Below are positions 32,674-41,248 of a stretch of 64,000 nt of DNA, piece by piece. The stretch is from Lentibacter sp. (GTDB lineage: Bacteria; Pseudomonadota; Alphaproteobacteria; Rhodobacterales; Rhodobacteraceae). Each line of letters starts with the position of its first letter. Within the stretch, counting starts at the first letter, position 1. The DNA lies in NCBI GenBank assembly GCA_016744435.1, contig JADGEJ010000016.1:1-64000 (forward strand), in the 5' to 3' direction. A program made the translations under genes and the position numbers. The notes beneath the pieces were generated by a model. The model did not search any database and was not told the origin of the DNA. It saw only the letters and a list, made by a program, of their open reading frames with translations.

Positions 32674-34536
32674 CTATTCTGGCCCCCCAGTTTTTTTTAC
32701 TATGGCAGATAGCCCATGCTGCGTCTTGTCCCAGTAAAAAGGCTTAACCACCAGTTCATAGAGAGCTTTATAAGCGGCGATTGCCCCCAACGGGTAGTAA
32801 AAGTGCATCGTGGGAACCCATGGAAATAGATGCCTATGGCTTGGACGCGAAACCGCAGTGGCATTGACGAGCGCATTGAGCAATTCGATAATCAAGAATG
32901 AAAGCCCAAGAACGAGTAAGATTTCGCGACTGACAAACTGTTCAAGCGGATGTGGCAACGCAAAAAGTACGAGCCAAAAGCTCCAAAGTATGGGCGCCAA
33001 AATGAATTGAGAAAGCGCGGTCACGAAATGGGCTTGAAACCCTAGAAACTTCCACGGGCCAAGCTGTCGCCACAGCACAAAGGGCGCACGCATGTGAACA
33101 ATATAGGTGACAATATAGCCTTTCAACCATCGAGACCGTTGGCGCACCCAGGGCCATGCTTTGCAGTTGGCCTCTTCACCTGTTCGAGTCGAAATTACTT
33201 CAGTTCGGTATCCATGCCGCGCCAGCCGAAACCCAAGATCCGCATCTTCCGTGACATTGTGCGCATCCCAGCCTCCTAGCTCTTCTAAAGGTTTTCGCTT
33301 GAAGAACAGTGTTGTCCCACCAAGGGGTATGGCAAAACCGAGCTTTGCCATGCCGGGTAATACAAGCCGGAACCAGGCGGCATATTCAATTGTGAAACAC
33401 CGCGCGAGCCAGTTTTGCTGAGCATTATAGTAATCAAGAACGCCTTGTAAGCAAACCACATTTTCGGGAGCGCTAGAGAAATGGTTTGCGACGATCTCCA
33501 GCTGATCAACGGCAGGAGCATCTTCTGCATCCCATATGCCAATGATGTCGCCTGTGCAGAAATCGAGCGCATAGTTCATGGCGCGAGGTTTGGTTTTTGG
33601 AGCTCCCTCCGGCACAACAACCACTCTCATCCAAGGAGGAAGTTTGCTTTGCAGAATAGTGTCTCGCGTTAAGTGGTCTAGCTCTTCAACCGCCAATACC
33701 ACGTCAAGTTTGGCCTTGGGATAGCTCAATCTCCCGAGGCGTTGTAGCAAGGCATTTGCGATTTCAGTTTCATTAAACATAGGTACGAGGACGGAGATAG
33801 TTGGGAGTTCGTGCGGTGGGCAGAGCGGGGGCGCGTCATCTGGCGGGCTTGAGGTTTCGGCAACGTAAGCGGCCAAACGAAAGATAGCAGAGACTACCAA
33901 GGTCACTGTTGCCCAAAGTGCAAAAATGGCAAATACGGCGCGCGGGAAGAGGGCGATAATTGTGATTAAGACCGCAAGCATTGTGAGGGTAACAAGCAAA
34001 CGGCGTGTGCTGGTATGCTTTTCCCAAGTGCGACAGCTTTCTGCGGCCGGTACGCGTGCTGATGCCCGTTCCAACAACTGGGCTCGGTGTGTTGACGTCA
34101 GAAAATCGACGATTTGATCTGACGTGGCCACGACCATTTCATATTGCGAACGCCCGCCACTTAGCTGTGCGAGAAAGGCGCTATAGTCTTCGGAATTTGC
34201 GGCTGCGAGAACAGTTTTAGAACCCGATGTTCGCCAAGGTGTGACACGGTATCGTAGCAGCACCGCAGGGTCAAAAAGCGTTGTCAGTGAAGGGCTTGGG
34301 ACCTCACTTTCAAGGTTGATCAGCGGCAAATTTAGATAGGTTGCAGTTGCTTCAGAAGCGGCCGTATCGGTTATGGCGCCCTCTGCGATAAGGACGTCAT
34401 GCAAACTGCTGCACAAGTGTGCTGACTGAGCGCGTGCGCGCAACAACTGGCTGGCATTGATATAGGAAAGGCGCACCAAGAATCGGCCGAAATCTTCGGG
34501 GAGAGGGGCGGTAAGATGGGGTGCTGAAGCAGGCAT
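32674..34536 (-). CDS. GT2 (cellulose synthase-like) glycosyltransferase with N-terminal MshEN/GspE-N-like domain
   Basis: PTISVLVPMFNE, DAEDAP, TEDADLGFRLARHGY, RQRSRWLKGY; N-term resembles MshEN (AEGAITDTAASEATATYLNLPLINLE...RYRVTPW). Confidence 0.85.
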   Translation of the reverse strand: MPASAPHLTAPLPEDFGRFLVRLSYINASQLLRARAQSAHLCSSLHDVLIAEGAITDTAASEATATYLNLPLINLESEVPSPSLTTLFDPAVLLRYRVTPWRTSGSKTVLAAANSEDYSAFLAQLSGGRSQYEMVVATSDQIVDFLTSTHRAQLLERASARVPAAESCRTWEKHTSTRRLLVTLTMLAVLITIIALFPRAVFAIFALWATVTLVVSAIFRLAAYVAETSSPPDDAPPLCPPHELPTISVLVPMFNETEIANALLQRLGRLSYPKAKLDVVLAVEELDHLTRDTILQSKLPPWMRVVVVPEGAPKTKPRAMNYALDFCTGDIIGIWDAEDAPAVDQLEIVANHFSSAPENVVCLQGVLDYYNAQQNWLARCFTIEYAAWFRLVLPGMAKLGFAIPLGGTTLFFKRKPLEELGGWDAHNVTEDADLGFRLARHGYRTEVISTRTGEEANCKAWPWVRQRSRWLKGYIVTYIVHMRAPFVLWRQLGPWKFLGFQAHFVTALSQFILAPILWSFWLVLFALPHPLEQFVSREILLVLGLSFLIIELLNALVNATAVSRPSHRHLFPWVPTMHFYYPLGAIAAYKALYELVVKPFYWDKTQHGLSAIVKKTGGPE

Positions 34537-34631
34537 ACTGGCAAAACTCCGATAATGATGGAGTTTAGGATCAGAAAGTTAATGTGGAGTTAAATTAACC
34601 TTAACAAAGAGCTAACTTGCAGATTCAAAGC

Positions 34632-35786
34632 TTAACGTTTGGCCATGTAGGCCGCAAATTTTTCGAACAAGTAAAAGCTGTCCTGTGGGCCTGGGCTTGC
34701 CTCGGGGTGATGCTGCACAGAATAGACCGGACGGTCCTTCATAGCGATGCCGCAGTTTGATCCATCAAACAATGAAATATGGGTCTCGACAACCCCTTCA
34801 GGAAGCGACTGGGCATCAACTGCAAACCCGTGGTTCATTGAGGTGATTTCAACCTTGCCTGTCTGCTGGTCTTTTACAGGATGGTTCGCGCCATGGTGAC
34901 CGTGGTTCATCTTGACGGTCTTGCCGCCAAGCGCGAGCGCGAGCATCTGATGCCCCAGGCAAATGCCAAAAACGGGCAAGTCCTTCTGCTCCAAGATTTC
35001 ACGGATCATTGGCACGGCATAGGCACCTGTCGCAGCTGGATCGCCGGGGCCGTTTGAGAGGAACACGCCGTCGGGCTTGTGTGCCAAAATGTCTTCGGCG
35101 GTTGCTGTTGCGGGAAGCACTGTCACGTCACAGCCTGCAGAGGCAAGGCAGCGCAGAATGTTACGCTTGGCGCCGAAGTCGACAGCAACAACCTTGTGCT
35201 TGGCTGCGTCTTGCCGTGCATAGCCGTCGGGCCAGGCCCAGCGCATCTCATCCCAACGGTAGGACTGTGCGCAAGTAACTTCTTTGGCGAGATCCATTCC
35301 TTCCAATCCGGCGAAACCGCGCGCTGCTGCAACGAGCTCGTCAACGTCGAAATTTCCGCTTGGGTCATGCGCCAAAGCAACATGTGGTGAGCCTTGCTGG
35401 CGAATGGCACGTGTGAGGCGGCGGCTGTCAACGCCACCGATGGCGATACGCCCGCGAGCCGCAAGCCATGCTCCCAGATTTTCTGTTGCACGCCAGTTGC
35501 TTGGCGCAGTTGGATCCCATTTAACAACCATGCCTTCAGCGCCGGGTTCACCGGCTTCATCGTCTTCCAGGTTGATGCCGGTATTGCCGATATGGGGGAA
35601 GGTGAAGGTCACGATCTGGCCCGCATATGACGGGTCTGTCATGATCTCTTGGTAGCCAGTCATTGCTGTATTAAAGCAGAGTTCCGCTACGCGCTGACCG
35701 GTGGCGCCGAAGCCTTTTCCGTAAAACAGAGAGCCATCCGCGAGGGCGAGGCATGCTGTTGGGTGCGAGGGGGCTTCCTGCGCCAT
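34632..35786 (-). CDS. carA: carbamoyl-phosphate synthase small subunit
   Basis: FNTAMTGYQEIMTDPSYAGQIVTFTFPHIGNTG, FGICLGHQ, VQHHPEASPGP. Confidence 0.98.
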   Translation of the reverse strand: MAQEAPSHPTACLALADGSLFYGKGFGATGQRVAELCFNTAMTGYQEIMTDPSYAGQIVTFTFPHIGNTGINLEDDEAGEPGAEGMVVKWDPTAPSNWRATENLGAWLAARGRIAIGGVDSRRLTRAIRQQGSPHVALAHDPSGNFDVDELVAAARGFAGLEGMDLAKEVTCAQSYRWDEMRWAWPDGYARQDAAKHKVVAVDFGAKRNILRCLASAGCDVTVLPATATAEDILAHKPDGVFLSNGPGDPAATGAYAVPMIREILEQKDLPVFGICLGHQMLALALGGKTVKMNHGHHGANHPVKDQQTGKVEITSMNHGFAVDAQSLPEGVVETHISLFDGSNCGIAMKDRPVYSVQHHPEASPGPQDSFYLFEKFAAYMAKR

Positions 35787-35943
35787 GTCGAGTCACTCCG
35801 GCTGCTAAATTTGCTGATAAGTATGCCTCAGGGCACGTCGGGTCAAGGGGGGCGGAGGGCTGTTGTCAGCCGTGCGCTGTTTCGGTAGTGTGCGGCACTG
35901 AATGAGCCAGTGACAATGGCATCCTAAGAATGGATTTACGCAG

Positions 35944-36402
35944 ATGCGAGACAAGCTGAACTCCGCTTTGAAACAGGCGATGAAAGACAAGGATGCGAGC
36001 CGCCTTTCGACGCTCCGGCTGATCAACGCTGCGATCAAAGACCGTGAAATTGCGGCGCGTGGCGAAGGCCGCGAAGCCAGTGTTACGGAAGACGAAATGC
36101 TTGCGATCATGGGCAAGATGGTCAAGCAACGTCAGGAAAGCGCGCGTGCCTACGAAGAGGGCAACCGACTTGATCTGTCCGAGCGTGAGCGGGCTGAAAT
36201 CGTTATCATTGAAGAATTTTTGCCGCGCCAACTTGATGCCACCGAAGTTGAAAAAGCCGTCGCCCAAGCGATTGCCGATACGGGGGCCGAAAGCATTCGC
36301 GATATGGGCAAAGTCATGGGTGATCTGAAATCAAAATATACTGGTCAGATGGACTTTGGAGCTGCTGGCCCAATGGTTAAGAAGGCGCTCACAGAGGGCT
36401 AA
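35944..36402 (+). CDS. GatB/YqeY domain protein
   Basis: MRDKLNSALKQAMKDKDASRLSTLRLINAAIKDREI; divergent to carA. Confidence 0.93.
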   Translation: MRDKLNSALKQAMKDKDASRLSTLRLINAAIKDREIAARGEGREASVTEDEMLAIMGKMVKQRQESARAYEEGNRLDLSERERAEIVIIEEFLPRQLDATEVEKAVAQAIADTGAESIRDMGKVMGDLKSKYTGQMDFGAAGPMVKKALTEG

Positions 36403-36458
36403 ACCTGCGGTGCATCAGCGCAGGGTTGCTTGCCTTCCCTTAACCGGGCGAACATCAT

Positions 36459-36591
36459 GGTTAACGCCTTATACAAGCGCAAAACCAGCCGTGCCGACAC
36501 TATGCAGCAACCTATGCAGCTATGTGTATGACTCCTGTGCATACGATTTTGAGGCAAGCTGCCGCGGCAAAGCTGGTAAACGCAGCGCGCG
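36459..36591 (+). repeat. dispersed intergenic element, copy B
   Basis: ggttaacgcc...gccgtgccgacactatgcagcaacctatgcagctatgtgtatg...gtgcatacgattttg...taaacgcagcgcgcg; aligns with copies A and C. Confidence 0.75.
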
Positions 36592-36720
36592 CAACCAGAG
36601 CAGCGAACGGTTGTCTCAGTCTGCGTTAAGACATCATTGATACTTCCTTTTTCGTGTGAGGCTTAGGCCCCAAGCGGATTGCAACAGCAAACACGTCGCT
36701 CCGGCGTGGAAAGGAACTTC

Positions 36721-39009
36721 ATGAACAAAGCGATAACCGACGGTGTGCTTCTGATGCCCCCAGCCTTTGCAGGCGGTCTTGATGTCTGGTCAAGCCAAGA
36801 CGGAACACCGGGATCAGACACCTATGACAGCGACCCAAGCGCAGCCTTTGTTCCGGCGGACGCAGATTTCGGCGGCTGTCTGGAGCTTGTCAAAACTGAC
36901 GCTACGCAGCGCCTGCGCCATATGGGCGAAACGCCGCTTCTGCCGGGGTGCTACTTGCAAGTGCGTGCCCGCGTTAAAGCGGTGAGCGGCCCGCTCCCCA
37001 GCCTTCGGATCGCGGCCCGGGCTGGTGGCGCAGGTGGTGCGCATGTTGGCGGTGTCGTTGAGCAAGGCCCAAGCACGACCCTTACTAGTTACGGTGAAGT
37101 TGTTGAAATTAAAGCGATTATCGGTGTAGGTGCACGCGGTGGCGTTGACATGGTTTGGGGCGCGGAAGCGCTCTATGCGCATATCGGCCTAGACATGACA
37201 GGCACCACCGGGGGCGTTGTGCGGATCGACGATATCATCGTTGAAGACATCACCAGTGCATTCTTGCGTGACATGCTCGCGATTGTTGATGTGCGTGATT
37301 ATGGCGCTGTCGGTGACGGTGTGGCGGATGATTTGGCCGCGTTTGAAGCCGCGGATGCTGCCGCAAACGGCCGCACTGTTCTGGTGTCGGAAGGCACATA
37401 TTTCCTTGGCGACAGCATGACATTTGAAAGTCGCGTACGCTTTGAGGGAACGGTGGAGATGGCGGCGTCTGACGTCTTTGCTCTGACCAAGGATTACAAT
37501 TTGGCAGCTTATATTGACGCATTCGGCGACGAAGAACTGGCCTTCAAGAAAGCGGTCCAAGCGCTGTTTGACAACGTTGACCACGAGTCCCTCGATATGG
37601 AGGGGCGGCGGATCACCATCAATGCTCCGATCGATATGAGCGCAGCTATCGGGCGCACGGCTTATTCAACCCGCCGTCATATCCACAACGGCCAGTTTGA
37701 TGTAAAAGACGGAGCGGCTTGGGACACCGAAGTGTTTACCAGCCAAGCAACCTATTCGATTTCGAACAGCTTCACGTTGTCAGGGGTGACAAATGTCGCG
37801 TCGATCCCGGTTGGTTCACTTGTGGAAGGCAGCGGTGTCGGGCGCGAAGTCTATGTGCGGGCCAAGAACGTCGGCGCGCAGGAGCTGACCATTTCCAAGA
37901 AGCTATATGACGCGGATGGCACACAGAATTTCACGTTCACACGCTTCAAGTATGTACTTGATTTCAGCGGCTTTGAAGACCTTGACCGCTTTAGCCTGAA
38001 GGACATCGAGTTTCGCTTAAGGGGTGTCGCGAGTGGCATTTGTCTTGCTCCGAAAGGGTTGATCTTTTCGGTTGAAAACTGCTTCTTCACTGCCCCGAAG
38101 AACCGTGGAATATCAAGCCCAGGAGAAGGCTGCCAGGGGATGCTGATTGACCGCTGCCAGTTCCTGTCGGATGAGGGCCAAACCCCAAGTCAGAACAGGG
38201 TTTCAATCGCGCTGAACGCGAACAGTAACGACGTGAAGCTGCGCCACAATCGGGTGGTCAAGTTCCGCCACTTTGCGGTGCTGGGCGGTTCGGGGAGCAT
38301 CATCAGCGGCAACCACTTTTTCCAAGGCGACGGAGAATCCAACGGTTTGCGCCTTGCCGGAATTGTACTGACAGGCACCAACTGCCGCGCCACGATTGAC
38401 GGCAACTACATCGACAATTGCTTTATCGAGTGGACAAATGAGCATGACAACGAGCCTGATTTTGCTTCGGAATTCAGCTTTAGCCAACTTAATATTTCCG
38501 ACAATATTTTCTTGGCCAGCCATGTCGCCCCTTGGTTTAACTATATTGTCGTGAAGCCGCATGGATCGGGGCATTTCATCAACGGGATGAACGTGTCAGG
38601 CAACATCTTCCGGATTATCGGCGGCACGATTGACCGTGTCGAACACGTTGACACAAGCTTTGCCAGTTTTGACTTTTCACGCATGAAGAATGTCAATTGG
38701 AAAGACAATATGTACAACTCGGTTGGGGTTGCGACAGTGAACCCACTGGTGAAAACTCATGAGCAGGCAACCGAGAGTGACACTTGGCAGGTCAGTGGAG
38801 CACCGCAATTGCCGTTTGGCGGTTGGGCACGCAAGGTAGAATCTGTGGTGGCCGAAGGCGCGATCCGCAACAGCGCCAATGTGCGTCGATACGAGATGCC
38901 ATATGTTGAGCTCAACGAAGGGGCGGAGAAGGACGAAGTCCATGTGAAGTGGGAGCAGGCTGTGCGCGGCACCGTGGTTGTTACTATGCGGGTTGATACG
39001 CCGGTTTAA
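36721..39009 (+). CDS. right-handed beta-helix (pectate lyase superfamily / GH28-related) protein
   Basis: VDVRDYGAVGDGVADDLAAFEAADAAANGRTVLVSEGTYFLGDS signature and beta-helix repeats; no signal peptide. Confidence 0.8.
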   Translation: MNKAITDGVLLMPPAFAGGLDVWSSQDGTPGSDTYDSDPSAAFVPADADFGGCLELVKTDATQRLRHMGETPLLPGCYLQVRARVKAVSGPLPSLRIAARAGGAGGAHVGGVVEQGPSTTLTSYGEVVEIKAIIGVGARGGVDMVWGAEALYAHIGLDMTGTTGGVVRIDDIIVEDITSAFLRDMLAIVDVRDYGAVGDGVADDLAAFEAADAAANGRTVLVSEGTYFLGDSMTFESRVRFEGTVEMAASDVFALTKDYNLAAYIDAFGDEELAFKKAVQALFDNVDHESLDMEGRRITINAPIDMSAAIGRTAYSTRRHIHNGQFDVKDGAAWDTEVFTSQATYSISNSFTLSGVTNVASIPVGSLVEGSGVGREVYVRAKNVGAQELTISKKLYDADGTQNFTFTRFKYVLDFSGFEDLDRFSLKDIEFRLRGVASGICLAPKGLIFSVENCFFTAPKNRGISSPGEGCQGMLIDRCQFLSDEGQTPSQNRVSIALNANSNDVKLRHNRVVKFRHFAVLGGSGSIISGNHFFQGDGESNGLRLAGIVLTGTNCRATIDGNYIDNCFIEWTNEHDNEPDFASEFSFSQLNISDNIFLASHVAPWFNYIVVKPHGSGHFINGMNVSGNIFRIIGGTIDRVEHVDTSFASFDFSRMKNVNWKDNMYNSVGVATVNPLVKTHEQATESDTWQVSGAPQLPFGGWARKVESVVAEGAIRNSANVRRYEMPYVELNEGAEKDEVHVKWEQAVRGTVVVTMRVDTPV

Positions 39010-39035
39010 CCAAAAAACCTGCTGTTAATTTCCGG

Positions 39036-39063
39036 AAAAGGGCGCTCGCAAGGGTGCCCTTTT
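39036..39063. terminator. bidirectional intrinsic terminator between convergent genes
   Basis: aaaagggc...gccctttt perfect 8 bp stem with A/T flanks. Confidence 0.7.
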
Positions 39064-39068
39064 CACGT

Positions 39069-39782
39069 TCAGAACGCACGCCAGAGGCCAAGCTTGACAC
39101 CGTAGTCGGCCGGCCCGCGCAGGGCCGCGGAAAAGCCAAGCTCAAAGTGCATGTCGCGGCCCATCGGCATGGCAAACGAGGGCGCGAGCCTTACAAAACC
39201 GGGGTCGCCGCGCTGCTTGCCTGTCTGTAGCTGTATGATCGACTTGAAGCCGCCATCGTGGTTGAGGCCCAAAGTCATGTCAACTTTCACATCAGTGCGG
39301 CTTTCGCCCAGATGGTGCTCAAGCAGGGCGTCGATGCTGAACCAGCCTTGCCCGAAACGGTTCTTAAATCCGCGCCCATAGCTGAGGCCCGGCCGCACCA
39401 CGGTACTGCCTGCCACCCGGCCAAAGCCCAGCTCGGCTGCGAAGTGGTGTTTTTTAGCCAAGGTGCCAATCGGATAGCTGAGGAAGATAAGCGCCTTTGA
39501 GTTGCCCGAAACACTATGGCCGATGTCACTGCCAAGGGTGAGCTTGTTGGTTAAGCCGTATTCGACGTAGCTGCCGCTGTAATAACTGACTGGCCCCGCG
39601 AGGTTGGGGGCTGTGGCTTGAACGCTGGCCATAAGAAAGCCATTGCCCTTGCCGCGTGGCCAAGCGCCGGCATGGGCTGTGCTGGCGAAAGCCAGAAAGA
39701 GGAGGGCACATCGAAGCATCATCATTAACTCGCTCTTTACCTTGGTTAAGAGCCGTAAAGGATTGGTTAACAGCAGTCGCAT
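39069..39782 (-). CDS. hypothetical exported beta-barrel-like protein
   Basis: Signal peptide (MLRCALLFLAFASTAHAG) and amphipathic beta-rich body ending in WRAF, terminal aromatic. Confidence 0.55.
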   Translation of the reverse strand: MRLLLTNPLRLLTKVKSELMMMLRCALLFLAFASTAHAGAWPRGKGNGFLMASVQATAPNLAGPVSYYSGSYVEYGLTNKLTLGSDIGHSVSGNSKALIFLSYPIGTLAKKHHFAAELGFGRVAGSTVVRPGLSYGRGFKNRFGQGWFSIDALLEHHLGESRTDVKVDMTLGLNHDGGFKSIIQLQTGKQRGDPGFVRLAPSFAMPMGRDMHFELGFSAALRGPADYGVKLGLWRAF

Positions 39783-39891
39783 CGTTTCAAATCTGTTGTT
39801 TCTCGGACTCAGGTTTGCACGGGCACGCAGCCTGCCGCTTTTCGGATAGGGCGCAATTGGCTAGGCTCGCGCAAACACGTGAGGTGAGCAG

Positions 39892-39966
39892 ATGCGGATT
39901 TTGATTTTACTGACAGCTTTGACGGCACTTGCAGGCTGCGGCGTGCCTTTCGTTCCGTTTATCTGA
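39892..39966 (+). CDS. 24-aa small lipoprotein MRILILLTALTALAGCGVPFVPFI
   Basis: Lipobox LAGC, upstream gaggtgag SD; absent from the supplied ORF list because of length. Confidence 0.65.
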   Translation: MRILILLTALTALAGCGVPFVPFI

Positions 39967-39989
39967 CGGTCTGAGAGCTCGGGCACGTC

Positions 39990-40538
39990 ATGGAGCAAGC
40001 CGCAATAGGGCTGGCGCTTTTTATTGGCCAGTTTTCCATCAACCCGTACTGGGTGGCGTTGGCCGCTGTATGCGCGTTGTTACTGGGCTTGCTTTTGCGC
40101 GGCAAGCGCCGCCAAAAACCTTCAAAGCAGCGCTATGTCATGGTTGACGGCTCCAACGTGCTTTACTGGAAAAACGAACGGGTAGATGTGGCTCCTTTGC
40201 AGGATTTGGTCTTGTCGCTGACAGGCAAGGGCTGGGTGCCGGTGCTCTGGTTTGACGCCAATGCGGGCTATCTGATCGCGGATCGCTATATGGGGCCAAA
40301 GGACTTGGCTGTTCTGTTTGGTGTGCCGGAAAAACAGGTGCACGTGGCGCCCAAAGGCACGCCCGCTGATCCGCTTCTTCTAGACGGTGCAAAGGCGCTC
40401 AAGGCGCAGATCATCAGCAACGACCGCTTCCGCGACTGGAAGGGTAGCCACCCGATTTTGCATGGCAAGAAGCGTCTGGTCACAGGCGTTTGGCGCAAGA
40501 ACGGCGTAGAGTTGCGCGGGTTGCGGAATGAACTTTGA
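39990..40538 (+). CDS. membrane-anchored NYN (Zc3h12a-like/PIN-fold) ribonuclease domain protein
   Basis: N-terminal TM; YVMVDGSNVLYW, VLWFDANAGYLI, DPLLLDGAKALKAQIISNDRFRDW conserved acidic motifs. Confidence 0.75.
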   Translation: MEQAAIGLALFIGQFSINPYWVALAAVCALLLGLLLRGKRRQKPSKQRYVMVDGSNVLYWKNERVDVAPLQDLVLSLTGKGWVPVLWFDANAGYLIADRYMGPKDLAVLFGVPEKQVHVAPKGTPADPLLLDGAKALKAQIISNDRFRDWKGSHPILHGKKRLVTGVWRKNGVELRGLRNEL

Positions 40539-40662
40539 CAGGCGTGAATAAACGGGCCGCGGATTGACGGCGCGCGCGGGGGCGATGGGGCCTCTGTTAG
40601 ATGCACTTTATCTCGGCCAAATCCGTATGACATTCGGCAGGCGCACCCAACCTCAGCCAATC

Positions 40663-40723
40663 GCCGCCGCGTGGGAGTGCGTCATGCCGAAGGTATGCTT
40701 TCAGCATGACGATGCGCGGCGGC
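40663..40723. other. intergenic structured hairpin
   Basis: Outer stem gccgccgcg/cgcggcggc and inner stem gtcatgc/gcatgac. Confidence 0.55.
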
Positions 40724-40857
40724 CTGCGGCCTTGATTCCGCGCTGGGTTTCCATTTCAATTGCGAAACAAAAATGCAAATATTGCGTACTCGGAATCTTG
40801 AGCCGTTTTGAAAAGTATTAGTGGCAATTGTTTCAGCTTATTGGAGGTTTAGCGTCG

Positions 40858-41217
40858 ATGTATGGTTTCAGCCGTAGTGATTGGGAACAGCTCTGTGAAA
40901 AGACCCAAAAGATTTTGATGGAAATCGCGCGTAAACGCCAAATGATTTCTTACTCAGATTTGGCAATTAAGTTAGGTGATCCAAAAATTAGGGCGGATAG
41001 CCCAGCCCTAGCATCTCTACTAGAGTACGCGTCTCGAAAAAGTGTGGATGACATTGAGGCGATGATTTCTGTGGTGGTTGTGCACAAAACTGGCGATATG
41101 GAGCCAGGGAAAGGCTTCTATTCTCTGGCTGATGAACTTGGTCTCGACACTGAAGATCAGCAGAAATTTTGGATTGATCAGCTTCACGCAATACACAAGG
41201 CATATCTGAATTCTTAG
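40858..41217 (+). CDS. hypothetical protein
   Basis: AT-richer ORF, ATG after ggaggttt; no recognised family. Confidence 0.6.
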   Translation: MYGFSRSDWEQLCEKTQKILMEIARKRQMISYSDLAIKLGDPKIRADSPALASLLEYASRKSVDDIEAMISVVVVHKTGDMEPGKGFYSLADELGLDTEDQQKFWIDQLHAIHKAYLNS

Positions 41218-41248
41218 ATATATGTGCCGTTTCCTTTCAAACAGTTGT

